From Cudoniella acicularis (lineage: Eukaryota; Ascomycota; Leotiomycetes; Helotiales; Helotiaceae), in assembly GCA_013054445.1 (NCBI GenBank), contig JAAMPI010000419.1, positions 1 through 38,481 of the forward strand: DNA of 38,481 nucleotides, read 5' to 3'. Under the pieces are notes generated by a model. It did not search any database and was not told the DNA's origin. It saw only the letters and a list, made by a program, of their open reading frames with translations. How positions within the stretch are numbered: position 1 is the first letter of the stretch; the number at the start of each line of letters is the position of its first letter. Of the stretch, positions 28,102 through 38,481 are shown piece after piece. The position numbers and the translations under genes were made by a program.

Positions 28102-29615
28102 ATGCCAAAGGCCATGACCCCAACATCGGCTGCGCGGCAGGCGCGCCGACATAATCCACTCGAGGAGGATCTGACAGCAACTGGTCTGTTGAAGAATAAG
28201 CCTGGAAAGCGAAAATCAAAACATCAGCAGGAGGGGGACCAATTCGTTGATTCCAAAGCCTCGCGGAAGATCTTAAGAATTGGACAAGAACTCGCAGATG
28301 AAGCAGCAGAAGAGGATCGAGCATCAATACCAAATACGGCTTTCGATTTCGACTCGAGATTTGAGGGAGAAGACGATGAGGAACCGTTCGAGGATGCCGA
28401 GGCGTGGGGAGACGATGATGAAGAGGTTGAAGAAATCGAGCTTGCGCCTGATGACCTAGCAACTTTTAGCAAATTCTTTCCTGCCGATGAAGATCCTTTG
28501 TTACGGCAAGGTTGGGGTGGTGAAGCGGACGATGCAGGTGATGAGCAAGGAACAAATCTAGCGGATTTGATATTGGAAAAAATAGCTGCGCATGAAGCGG
28601 CACAAAAAGGCCAAGGGGGAGCAGCACGAAATGCGCCTGGGCCAATAGATGAAGATTTTGAGATACCCCCCAAAGTGGTAGAGGTTTACACAAAGTATGT
28701 TTTACTTGTTTCACTGTATAGCATTTGCTGATTGAAATCAGAATTGGTCTTATTCTCTCGAGATATAAGTCCGGAAAACTGCCCAAGCCTTTCAAGATAT
28801 TACCCACAGTCCCTCACTGGGAAGACATTCTCGAAATCACTCGACCTGACAAGTGGACAGCGAATGCTTGCTATGAAGCAACAAAGATTTTCATATCAAG
28901 CACACCAGCCACAGCACAACGGTTTCTGGAAATGGTAATTCTTGAGCGCGTCCGAGAAGATATTTACGAAACGAAGAAATTGAACGTCCATCTTTTCAAC
29001 GCTTTGAAGAAGGGCCTATACAAACCGGCTGCATGGTTCAAGGGTTTCCTATTTCCCCTAGTTGGCAGTGGTACCTGCACACTGAGAGAGGCGCACATTA
29101 TCTCAGGCGTCCTTGTTCGAGTTTCAGTGCCGGTGCTTCACTCCGCGGCCGCGATTAAAGGTCTTTGCGACATTGCAGCCCAGGAATCGTCTGCTGGAAC
29201 CGAAGGTGGTGGAGCGACGAATATCTTCATAAAAGCACTCTTGGAGAAAAAATATGCACTTCCATATCAAGTCATTGACTCCCTAGTATTTCATTTTCTT
29301 CGTTTCAGAAGTGTCGATCTTGCGAATGTGCAACCCGGGGATATAGGAGGTGCAATGGAAGGAATTTCTGGAGCGGGCGCCAAGGAAACCAAATTACCGG
29401 TCATTTGGCATCAATGTTTATTGGCATTCGCGCAACGATACAGAAACGATATCACAGAAGATCAGAGAGAGGCATTGTTAGATTTGTTGCTGACAAAAGG
29501 GCATTCTGCAATTGGTCCCGAAGTTAGAAGGGAATTGTTGGAGGGAAGAGGAAGAGGTGTAGCTGTGGAACCAGAAGGTCCAGAATTTGGAGACGATACC
29601 ATGTTGGTAGATTAA
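28102..29615 (+). CDS. ENP1: Bystin / Enp1, 40S ribosome assembly factor
   Basis: Exons 28102-28694 and 28742-29615; the 47-nt intron (28695-28741, donor GTATGT, branch GCTGATT, acceptor ATCAG) joins VEVYTK to IGLILSRYKSGKLPKPFK, giving 488 aa. The N-terminal half is low-complexity: a basic start (RQARRHNPLEED) then acidic runs (EGEDDEEPFEDAEAW). The C-terminal half is the conserved bystin domain with KILPTVPHWEDIL, MVILERVREDIYETKKLN, KGLYKPAAWFKGFLFP and LRFRSVDL, all typical of the family. Enp1 sits in the 90S/pre-40S particle in nucleolus and cytoplasm and is needed for 18S rRNA processing and small-subunit export. Length matches fungal orthologues. Single-copy housekeeping gene, intact. 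Confidence 0.97.
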
Positions 29616-29966
29616 TGTCAGATTTCAAGCACCAGAAACAGCAAATACAAAGTCTTATCTTTGGCCAATGTTCCCCCGATTCTGATGCGATTCTCGGACT
29701 GATGACTGCGACCGCCAGGCTGTGCACCGCCATCTCCGCGCGGACTGGCATTAGTTTAGGCACCAACCAAGCACTGCGCCACGCTGTAGTATATCTTGGC
29801 TGGGATATCTTCAGCCTTGCGAACACCTGAAGGCTGATCCACTTCTTTTTCGCACTTCACTTCACTTCACTTTTGCTTCATATTCAAAGAGCCACTGGAG
29901 ATTTTGAGCTTCGAGACAAAATCAATTGCGCACCAGATTGCGAGTGATATCCAAATAATTCTTACC
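29616..29966. other. Intergenic region
   Basis: 3' region of bystin and 5' region of the next gene. A short direct repeat, CACTTCACTTCACTT, lies at 29855-29870. The stretch 29615-29827 is open for 70 codons without an ATG and is not supported as a gene. Confidence 0.5.
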
Positions 29967-31077
29967 ATGTCGGGCTCCAACACCCCGCAAACCATCCCTA
30001 GAAAAGGCATCGCAGAACCCAGCTATGCCGTCCACCGATCTTCTTCGAATACAGACCCAGATCCCGATGAAGCTGGACCCTCCAATGCAGCTGCGTATCA
30101 CGAAGAAAGACCTATTACACCACCACCTTATTCCGGGCCAACGACACCGTCCATGATAATACCTGACCCGCAACCACCATCCGAAATCGCAGTTGCAGGA
30201 ATTCCAAAGCTAGACTATCGCCTCTACTCACCACAAGGGTTCACATTATCTCACGACAAAGTCATCCTCTCATCCAATGACCCTCGAATAAGTAATCATG
30301 CAGACAACCTCGTGGCGCTGATACAACAGCTTGCGACGGTCCCGCCAAAACCGCATATCCGTATCACAGGCAAACAAGGGGAATCACACATCGACTTTGA
30401 TGTCACGTTAAATATAATGAATCTAATTGTTCCGGATGATAGGAAATTTAGAATGAACTATGTAACTACAATTGCGCCGGGGGAGTTGGGGTATCGCGGC
30501 GAGACAAAAGAGACCAGGGGACCTACCAGGTCGGGATTAGAGGAATGGGCAAAAGCGTATTGTGAAGACAAGGCGTCTCTTAAACAGTGCGCGGTTCCTC
30601 AATACTTAGAATCGAACCACTTGGCTAACTTGGAGTAGATTTACCTTGGATCGACAAATAACTAATTGGGATACTTCCTACCTAGAAGGGCGCCTCCTCT
30701 CCCTCGTCAACAGTACACAGTATAAGGGACAAGTGAGCGTAACCTTCTTAGTAACACACGCCCGGGTTCTTGTCCGCGCTCCAGATAAAGTCAACCGACT
30801 CTTCACCAACGTCACGAAAATCTTTACCGGTGTAAAGAAGTACGAGGTAGTGAAAAGCGTCTGGCCGTACGCGGATGTTCCACGAGGCCAGCCGGGGCGA
30901 AAGTGCGCGATCCAAGAGGAGGAGATGTGGTTTAATGAGTGGAAGAACGCCATTCGGCATGCTGTCTTGATGAGGAGGAAAGGGTGGGTGACGATAGAGG
31001 ATCGGGTTGAGTTTTTGATGGAACCGCAATTGGTCGAGCAGGAAAACGCGGCCGACTTTCTGATGCAGACGCGTTGA
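29967..31077 (+). CDS. Conserved fungal protein of unknown function, 352 aa
   Basis: Exons 29967-30586 and 30639-31077; the 52-nt intron (30587-30638) has donor GTGCGC, branch GGCTAAC and acceptor GTAG, and joins ASLKQ to FTLDRQITNWDTSYL in phase. The first in-frame ATG is 29967 (MSGSNTPQTI). The N-terminal about 100 residues are Pro/Ser-rich and disordered. The rest looks globular: PKLDYRLYSP, VPPKPHIRITG, LNIMNLIVPDD, APGELGYRG, YEVVKSVWPYAD and a C-terminal WFNEWKNAIRHAV ... RKGWVTIEDRVEF. I recall this pattern from an uncharacterised family widespread in Pezizomycotina. No membrane or secretion signal. Catalytic residues are not evident. Confidence 0.85.
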
Positions 31078-32127
31078 TTGAGTGAGTGATAACGGGAAGG
31101 TTCTACCTTGGGCTCCAATCCCAAGTAAGGCGGTGCTGTACATCATGTCTCGGTTTCAATCCGGAGTACGAGCGTTTATTTTAAAATTTAGAGTTGAGTG
31201 TTTGCAGCTCGTCTTGGAATTAGAAGGGCCTGTCTCGCAGCCCGTTAATTTATGATGGAAAAACAGCCAACTATGAGTCCGTTGCTGTTCCCCGGATAAG
31301 CTGCTATATATACTGCAAGCTTACATTGAATTCATCCCAAATATGCGGGGTAGTCCTCCGCCTGCCTTATCCTGAATCCCAAAGCGAGTGCACGCATTGA
31401 TGTTGATTTATTGTTTCCTTCTGGCGGCAGCAGTGAGATGTCTAGACCTCTGCCGCAGCTGCACGCCTTCTTTAGCAAGTCTTCTACACAAGTCACATAG
31501 CACAAGCTTTGAAGAGGGAATGCATGAACTGAGATGATTCATGTCTTAGCTTAGAAATCGAGACCCAAATGTACCAGAACATTGCGTTTCCTCAATCGTT
31601 ATTCCCGAAGGGCAGCTTTCGGTGAGAGTCAGTGCCCGACATTGCTACAGTATCTCGCGACTTGTTTGCTACAGCGTACCCTACCCTCCCTATCAAATAT
31701 ACAACACGCTGTAAAATCCAGCAGTTGAACGCTGAAATTTAAGCATGTTGTCGTATTGACTTTGAGCTCCTTTCAGGCTTTGCATACACGGTTTCAAATG
31801 GTGTCTTTCCAATATTCCTGGAATGGAGAGAAGGGAGAAAGCGAACTATTTTCTCTATGCTACTGATTTCTCATTACATACATTACATCTATTCGTTTAC
31901 CAAATTATGAAGTCCGACATAGCCATGTGAGACCGCGCCCCTTTCATCCATTGGACATTCATTATTCCAACATTTCTTCCAAAACGAGGCGCTCATATAT
32001 TTGCCACAAAGGAGATCATTATCCTTCAATTTTCTCCCAAAAATTATCCAAAATCATAAACGGTTTCTAGCCAGCATCTATCATTCGATTCGTAGCATCA
32101 AATGAATGCAACTGATGATTTGGCCGT
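31078..32127. other. Convergent intergenic region, no gene seen
   Basis: About 1 kb between two 3' ends. Mixed composition, some T-rich tracts (31790-31900), no long frame with protein-like content. A GGTTTCAATCC word near 31152 resembles a tRNA B box, but no tRNA fold was found around it. Confidence 0.45.
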
Positions 32128-34142
32128 CTAAGAGCGACGGAACCTTCTCGAGGCTGGTGTCCCACATGTAGCAGAGGACAAAGCCCGTTCATAAACAGCG
32201 GCATGGAATATCAGGTAGTAATTTCCAGCGCACAGCGGGCTAATTGGAATACTAGCCGTAAGAGTGGTATCAACTGTGTCATTCAGAACTGGGCTGACGT
32301 AAGTATAACCTCCAGGCGCACACTTTGTTGGTATAGCACAAGAAGCATAGACATGCACCTGGCTGAGGGTATAAAATTGGCCATCTGGTCCATTGCCATT
32401 ATACATCAAGTAGGTGACGACGATGCTGTTGCCAACCAGCTGGGCTGACCAAGTTCCAGCGTCGAGACCTTTGGTGATGTCGTTCCCGCCGGCGCCGACA
32501 TAGATTGTGCCGCTGATGCCGGCAGTCAACTGAGCTGGTGTTGGAGCAAAGTACCAGCCCCATCTGTTGCAGCCTGTTGCTCCTGAAAGTGTGTCCACGG
32601 CAATTGCATTAGCGTTGTAACCGAATCCAGTGCCAGCATCGCAGAATTGGTAGCTGGCAGATGATTATGGGGATTGGGTTGCACTGGAACTCGTTCGTGA
32701 GCTGCTAGAGCTACTCGTTGTTGAACGGACCAGTGAACTGGAGGAGCTGGAAGTCCGTACACTGCTGGAGCTGCTAGAGCTTACATAGGCTGACGAGCTG
32801 GAAGAGCTGGAAGACCGGACATTGCTGGAACTGACTGTAGCAATAGGGGCTGAAGAGCTGGAAGACTGGACACTGCTGGAACTGGTTGTAGCAACAGGGG
32901 CTGAGGAACTGGAAGAGCTGGAAGACAATACACTGCTGGAGCTGCTGGAACTGCTTGTAGTAACAGCGCCGAGGAACTGGAGGAGCTGGAAGAATATACA
33001 CTACTGGAACTGCTGGAGGTAATAGGGGCTGACGAGCTCGAAGAACTTGAGGACTGGAGACCGCTAGAACTGCTTGTTATGATGGGTATCGAAGAAGAGG
33101 AACTTGAGGATTGCACGCTACTAGAGCTACTCGATGACTGTAGGCTGCTAGAACTGCTTGTTGTGACAAGCACTGTAGAGGAGCTCGAGGAAGTTGAGTA
33201 AACAGAGCTACTCGATGACTGAGAGCCTGAAGAACTCGAGTAAACGGAGCCACTAGACGAAGCAGAACTACCCGATGCAACAGAGCTTGAATAACTTGAA
33301 CTGCTTGTTGCGAGGGAAACCGAAGAGCTTGAAGAGCTCGAGTAAACAGAGCTGGACGACGTTGATTTGGAGTTTGAGAGACTTAAGCTACTGGAGCTCT
33401 GTGTAGATAAAATGGAACTGCTTGTCGTCAGAACACTCATGCTACTTGAACTTGATATTGAGGAGATTGTGCTGGAAGATAAGGTCGATGGCGGGACGCA
33501 TAAGTTGCATTTGTACGAGAAGCTCCAATAGGTCAGCGTCGGTGTAGATGTACCGATCATAATGCCAGAACCCAGCGCGGTTCCTGCCGGCACACCTCCT
33601 CCTCCGAGCATACCAGCTTCCGTTATAATGTAGTATAGAATTTTGCCGCTTTGGGGACAAATGGGGCTTCCGGTTTGTGCCATCATATCGGTGAGTGGTA
33701 TGAGGCATTGTGCTGTTTCTCCGTTCCTTAAGGCGTTGCAGTATGTAGTTGCTTGGAAAGGCAGTCCTGCTGGAATTGTACCGGGGTTGGATACAGTTGG
33801 TGGAGTTGTGCCTATCCAGACAGAAATATCGTTCGGATTGTATGTGAAGCCAGTAATTTGTCTGTAGTCGATTTCCAGCTGAACGCCGCAGGGCATGGAG
33901 ACGCAGACCTGAGAACAATTGGTTCCAACACAGAAGCTATCACAACCACCAGGGGGGCTGAAAGAGTTTGGTGACATAACCAGCTGACCAACTGTGGTCG
34001 ATGTACATGGATCTGGACAGTTTCGAGCTTCAAGTGGGGCTCTCTCTTCAATCTGTTGGTGGTTTTTGAGAACTGCATAGGCTGAGGTGAGGCGTAGACC
34101 AACACCGACAAGTATTGCGAGCGTCTTTAACAGGTTGATCAT
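32128..34142 (-). pseudogene. Secreted Ser-rich cell-wall-type protein, frameshifted
   Basis: ATG 34142 begins a signal peptide (LLKTLAILVGVGLRL, likely cleaved near TSAYA), then a possible Kex2-like basic site and a Cys-rich domain up to about residue 215 (CDSFCVGTNCSQVC; PNDISVWIGTTPPTV). A long Ser repeat follows, encoded by TCCAGC/AGCTCC units with spaced Val-Tyr and Thr-Thr. Near 32964-32972 one base is missing relative to sister repeats, shifting the frame to an Ala/Pro/Leu read that stops at 32781. In the other frame Ser repeats continue to TAA (32665-32667, CAA in sense), and beyond it a C-terminal domain is intact to 32128 (TLSGATGCNRWGWYF, GTIYVGAGGNDITK). That domain occurs in fungal secreted proteins as I recall. 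Two lesions suggest a pseudogene, unless the repeat was misassembled. Confidence 0.7.
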
Positions 34143-36245
34143 CTTGACAGATCAAGACTTGCGTTTTCTGGGACAAAGATGAAAATTGAGAAATCTGTGC
34201 CTGACTGGCCAAAAGGATAAGTGACGGGATTAAACTGGCTTCCAAGTCGGACGTTGGCCTAAGTATTCTCGGGCCCGGTATTTGCTTTCACTTTCACTAA
34301 AAGCCTTGCAGGATAGGCCCCTCCACAACTTTCCAAACTAGTGGTAGGGGCGTGAACAGATAGTAGAAACGGGACGCATTTGGGCCTTTTCGAGCCTCAG
34401 TTGAGACAGTGGAAGCACTGCATTGTGACGTGGATGTAATCGGATACTTCCACGAGAGGTGAGCCAACAAAGATTGGTCCAGTAAAGTCCGAACCACTTA
34501 TCCCCATTTGCAAAAATTTACTGGTAGATTGGATGCTCTGGGACGCAATATCTGCCAAGTCGCGCCGATTTCTTTTGTTTCATGGGAAGGTTGGAGGTGC
34601 AGTGCCATATAAAGAGTTTGAACTGCAGGCTCCATTATTGCAGGTATTAAAACGCATCTTGAAACAGCACTAGAAGAGAAAATAGTAAATCTGAGTACTT
34701 CCTGATTTATCCTCGGATCTCAAGGTGCTCAAAAATGTAAGCTTTCGTGGCGTTTATTTTCATGAGGCCGCTTTAAAGTGATTCCATTGAACCTCGGCCA
34801 GTGACATCTTGGATTCATTGGCGCAGTGGCTCTCATTGGAGCGCAATTGGATCGGCGATCAAGACCCAAGTGCCAAGAAAGGAGGAGCACCGAAAGCCAA
34901 ATGTCGGGAGTGGTGAAAGCACCTCCGGAGTCCTTTGTGCTTCCTTTTGGGAAATTCAAAATCGAATCAATCCCGCTGTGGCGGACCGCAAGGTTGAGTC
35001 AATGATGGGAGTTCGCTGAAGGTGGCCTAGCGTTCCTGGTTGACTTTGGGGTGACTAGGCATCAGGTTCCTGACAATCATGCATATTCCCAGTACTACTG
35101 TATACTTGTTAAAAAAGACACTCATAATATTGCAACTTCTCTCTCGAAACTCTAAATCGAGTTTCGTATTTATCACAAAAGCCGAAAAGTTCGACATTAC
35201 ATGCGTTACTCGCCAGTGCTGTGGAACTTGTTCGAGGTCAAGAAACACACGGTAGCAAGGCACGGAGAACCAATTCCCCATAGTCAGACTTGAAGGACCT
35301 TATAGGCACGTGGTGGACCGAGCTGTGAGCATTATATGTTATTAGTAAACGTGCTTGCAGTAGTGTTGGCTAAGAGTGAGACCTTTCTTCCTTTTTCGTG
35401 TCGTATCTGACATTCATGATTTGACGCTTGGCTTTATGTCTGTAGAAGCTGTTTATCTAAAAAAGTTTAAGGTTAGCCTGGAATTAGACCTGGTGTTTGC
35501 TCTTTGGCGGAGTAAACTTCTCCAGGGATTCATTGAAGTCCTTCAAAGACTCACTGCTGGAGTTCAGTAGCTTCCATTTTCCGGCTTTGTCCTGTATTTC
35601 CATTGCATTTCAAAATTCAAAATTTATCTCAGGAAAATCTTCGACGGAACTGTTTCTTTTGATATTTATGTTCCTTCTGTCTCTCCATATCTTCGCCAAG
35701 CATTGGAAATGCTATGGCTGCCACGTCCTGTCTCCTTAGCAAGACTCACAGAGTAGGTTTCCGCAGGACGCAGGAAAAAAGACGGGAGATGCCATCTTGG
35801 CAGAAAAAGAAACAAAATTGGGGCCCGAATTAGATTCGGGGTGAACGAACAAACGAAGTCGCAAAACGCGGCCTTCTTCTCTTTGCAACACAAGGTTCGT
35901 AATGAACGAGACGACACTTTCAAGGCCAAATGCGAGCGAAAAGACAAAATACGAGGATAAGAAGTTGGGTGAAGGCAAAAACCACCCCTGGGGCCAGGGT
36001 TTCTGCCGGAAAAATCAGGGAGATTGTCAGGCCGAAGCTCCCCGGTCGGTGATGGTCGTGAGCAGGAGAGAAGAAGCCTTCACAGCAATTCCAATTTGGC
36101 GTCTTGCAATGATTGAAGCACGGCTGGAAAGCAAAAGCAACGTGCTTCCTTTGTGTTAAGCCGGTCATAACGATGAAGAAGGTGAGTCGGATTTAAGGAG
36201 GAGCGTGTCCGGGTTTTCATGGAATTGCATCATGACGGGGAGAGG
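34143..36245. other. Long intergenic region, no convincing gene
   Basis: Upstream of the Ser-rich gene (minus) and of the SDR gene (plus). Frames such as 35902-36159 plus (85 codons from an ATG) and 35027-35281 minus show no motif or splice support. A short pyrimidine-rich tract precedes 35376. Nothing else recognised. Confidence 0.4.
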
Positions 36246-36269
36246 CGGCCGACGCGGCCGACACGGCCG
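36246..36269. promoter_or_regulatory. Triple CGGCCG motif, 9-bp spacing
   Basis: CGGCCG occurs at 36246, 36255 and 36264, each separated by ACG or ACA. CGG/CCG half-sites are the classical targets of fungal Zn2Cys6 regulators, so this could be a regulatory array about 315 bp upstream of the SDR start. Binding is inferred only. Confidence 0.4.
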
Positions 36270-36367
36270 CTTCTCCGCCCCCGCCTAACCTTAGGTGCAG
36301 TGCTCATGAGAGTGAAGCAAGAACACGGATTTTACGGATTCAAGCATTTCTTCAATTTGAGACTGTC

Positions 36368-36377
36368 TATATAAAAG
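36368..36377 (+). promoter_or_regulatory. TATA box of SDR gene
   Basis: TATATAAAAG lies 207 bp upstream of ATG 36584 and is followed by a pyrimidine-rich stretch (GTCTCCTCTCCCC), a typical fungal core-promoter arrangement. It implies a long 5' UTR of roughly 150 nt or more. Confidence 0.6.
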
Positions 36378-36583
36378 GTCTCCTCTCCCCTAAAAATGGG
36401 CTTAATACTCCATAAAAGACCTCAGCAATTTTGCAACTGCGCAAAATTTCCACTATCTTCAATCGAATCAATCCGATTCAAGAGGTATCAAACTTGAAAC
36501 CCTTTTCGACATCATCACATACTTCTCTATTTTCACTCAAGCTCATTCCAATACCGCCGGCGTTTGTATTTTCAGCCATCAGC

Positions 36584-37549
36584 ATGTCCCAGTACGGTTT
36601 CAGCACAACGGGTGAAGAGGTTGTCAAGAACTTCTCATCACAGGTGAAGGGAAGGACATTCCTCGTCACCGGACCTTCTGAGGGGGGCATAGGTGCTCAA
36701 ACAGCTATATCTCTGGCCCATGCGAGCCCATCGAACATCCTCCTTCTTGGACGCTCACTCCCCAAAATCCAACCTACCATCGACGCCATCCACAAGATTG
36801 ACCCTTCCATCACGACCAAGTTCGTCTCCGTCTCCCTGGACTCTCTATCCAGTGTTCGCGAGGCCGCTAAGATCATTCTGGCCGATGAGACCATACCCAA
36901 AATCGACGTCACCATCAATAATGCCGCGATTATGGCATGTCCGTATGGCCTCACTCAGGATGGTTTCGAGCTCCAATTTGGAACCAACTACGTATCTCAC
37001 TTCCTCCTAACCAACCTCCTCATGCCAAAAATCCTCGCTGCTGCTCCGGGAGCTGTCATTGTGAACGTTTCCAGCACTGGCCATCTATTCGCAGACATCA
37101 ACTACGAGTCTCTTGACTTCAACAAAGGAAAAGACTACACGCCTTTCGCTGCCTATGCGCAAGCCAAGACGGCCAACATTCTCTTTTCCGTTGAGCTTAA
37201 AGAGAAGCTTGCATCGAAGGGTGTGAAGAGTTGGGCGCTCCATCCAGGAAGTATTAGCAGTGGCCTTCAGAAGTACATGAACCAAGAATCGCTCGCTGAG
37301 GCGATGAAAATCTGGTGGGCAACTGGAAGGGAGACGCCGGAGAGGAAGACATTGGAGCAGGGTTGTTCGACTACGCTGAGAGCGGCACTCGATCCTGAGT
37401 TGAAGGAAGAAAATGGAAGCATCTATTTGTCGGATTGCCAAATCGTGACGGACCCGGAGTGGGTCAAGGAGTATGCTTTGGATAAGGCAAGTGCGAGCAA
37501 GTTGTGGAACATAAGTGAAGAGTTGGTAGGTGAAAAGTTTTTGAATTAG
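36584..37549 (+). CDS. Short-chain dehydrogenase/reductase, 321 aa
   Basis: Single exon from the first in-frame ATG (36584, MSQYGFSTTG); upstream codons are open but have no ATG. Classical SDR layout: cofactor motif TGPSEGGIG (29-37), the variant TGxxxGxG; INNAAIMA (111-118), the NNAG region with Ala for Gly; GTNYVSHFLLT (active-site Asn about 135); VNVSSTGH with the catalytic Ser; Y191-A-Q-A-K195, the YxxxK pair; then LHPGSI. Similarity is to the retinol dehydrogenase/WW-domain-oxidoreductase-like group of fungal SDRs that use NADP(H); the Arg after LLLG (GRS) fits NADP preference. Substrate unknown, cytosolic by lack of signals. A TATA box and a CGGCCG triplet upstream suggest inducible expression (inference). 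Confidence 0.92.
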   Translation: MSQYGFSTTGEEVVKNFSSQVKGRTFLVTGPSEGGIGAQTAISLAHASPSNILLLGRSLPKIQPTIDAIHKIDPSITTKFVSVSLDSLSSVREAAKIILADETIPKIDVTINNAAIMACPYGLTQDGFELQFGTNYVSHFLLTNLLMPKILAAAPGAVIVNVSSTGHLFADINYESLDFNKGKDYTPFAAYAQAKTANILFSVELKEKLASKGVKSWALHPGSISSGLQKYMNQESLAEAMKIWWATGRETPERKTLEQGCSTTLRAALDPELKEENGSIYLSDCQIVTDPEWVKEYALDKASASKLWNISEELVGEKFLN

Positions 37550-38415
37550 GCTTGCAACCAACCATGTGGCAAGGCTATGAGCTCCGTGGGTAGTTCTATT
37601 TTATTTCGCCAATTTAAACATAAAGTTCTGTGCTTTTTTAATGCTCTGATCCACGTTTGTCTCGCGTACTATATGCAATGGCGTGACGCAAAAATTTAAA
37701 GAATTGCCAATTCTGTAGAATTCAACTTATATAAAGCAGTGCTTTTAGCGCTTTACCAAAACACTTTGAAGATATTAAATGATAATCAAATTAAAATAAA
37801 GTCTACATAGATAAAATCGAGCAAAAGAATAAATTGATTTGTATTCCCCTTCTTTTCATAAAACCCCTTAGTGATTACGGGGTTGTTCTTTGGAGTGTTG
37901 TGGGTGCATTTACAGCACCTACCGCTCGTGAAACCTGCCAGATCGTTAATTTTCGTCGTTTCCCTCGCTAAAATTTACGAGTTAGCGGCTAACACGCTGA
38001 AAACACCTACCAAATCACCGCCGTCAGCGGGCGTGCTGCGAACCCCGCCAACAACGCGGGAAGGCGCTTCAGAATTTTATGGAGAACGTTTCACGCAAAC
38101 AGAAGAACCACACCTTCTCAGTTTTGGAAAATAGGTCCGAACAATCAGAGTTCAATGCCCTCACAAATTGTTTGTCCTGGTAGTAACTGGAAACTGAAAT
38201 GTGGCTGAAATTTCGAAGTGTTGTCGCGGTCGTTCCCAAACCATTCACACGCAGCAGAGAACAAAACGCTTCTTATTATGGAATTGAAGAGGCTGAATAT
38301 ACAGGGTTTAGTGAATAACATTGCAACTTAATGTTATTACACTTTCCCCTTCTACAGCATCTTATTCACTCGTAGTTTTATAGTGATTGCGAAGCTCATT
38401 GCCTCCCTGAGTCCT
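37550..38415. other. Intergenic region downstream of SDR
   Basis: AT-rich 3' region (37600-37860) with ATAAA-type words suitable for polyadenylation, then a more GC-rich part (37900-38110) with an 80-codon frame but no ATG start or motif. No gene assigned. Confidence 0.45.
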
Positions 38416-38481
38416 TATAAAAAGAGAACCCAAAGCCCGATTTTCCCAAACCTTCTTAAACATCATCAGCAATTCAACAAC
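38416..38481 (+). promoter_or_regulatory. Core promoter of a gene beyond the window
   Basis: TATAAAAAG at 38416-38424 is followed by an A/C-rich leader (CCAAACCTTCTTAAACATCATC) up to the window end. This is typical of strongly expressed fungal genes whose ATG lies some tens of bases further right. The gene itself is not visible. Confidence 0.5.

Noticed and set aside
31142..31175. GGTTTCAATCC word suggesting a tRNA B box
   Set aside because: No matching A box, acceptor stem or anticodon arm can be folded around it.
35902..36159. Plus-strand 85-codon ORF from an ATG
   Set aside because: No motif, no neighbouring exon, overlaps similar-length frames on the other strand. Chance length is likely.
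37871..38134. Plus-strand 87-codon frame after the SDR gene
   Set aside because: No ATG at its start and low protein-likeness; treated as intergenic.

Overview
This is nuclear DNA of a filamentous ascomycete (Pezizomycotina; Leotiomycetes/Helotiales is my guess, not proven). Supporting signs are very short introns (46-93 nt) with GT...CTRAC/CTAAY...AG signals, conserved fungal families (MYND-DUF4470, bystin/Enp1, P450, fungal phosphotransferase), and an old transposon block scarred by CpA-to-TpA changes of the kind left by repeat-induced point mutation (RIP).

Layout. 1-96: palindromic GC-rich repeat. 109-3636: three intron-containing genes, namely a MYND/DUF4470 protein (minus), an APH-like phosphotransferase (plus) and a tiny Lys/Glu-rich protein (minus). 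3960-10005: a giant inverted duplication, two roughly 3-kb arms head to head around an ~80-bp centre. Each arm carries a dead pogo/Fot1-like DDE transposase and the 3' end of a second gene. The right arm runs on into the rest of that gene (to 11110), so the left arm looks like a truncated copy. 11300-13800: two more RIP-scarred pseudogenes, one with ~95-nt periodic repeats. 13892-14120: small MITE-like inverted repeat.

14214-17136: an unknown 333-aa gene with 85-bp tandem repeats upstream, and a coiled-coil gene carrying an in-frame TAG. 17137-19723: nothing convincing. 19724-21222: cytochrome P450. 22521-22961: 115-aa single-pass membrane protein. 24315-25937: unknown, frame-disrupted locus. 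26344-27712 and 28102-29615: divergent FAD-dependent amine/sugar-amine oxidase-like gene and bystin (ENP1, 40S ribosome assembly). 29967-31077: conserved fungal protein of unknown function. 32128-34142: broken secreted Ser-rich protein gene. 36584-37549: SDR oxidoreductase with a TATA box and three CGGCCG motifs upstream. 38416 to the end: promoter of a gene that starts beyond the window.

The genes do not form an obvious pathway or cluster. Most are independent housekeeping or accessory genes flanking a decayed transposon island. The most distinctive structure is the inverted duplication with reciprocal mutational scars. I see no evidence for a wholly new molecular system. All splice models were derived by hand from sequence signals and reading-frame continuity.
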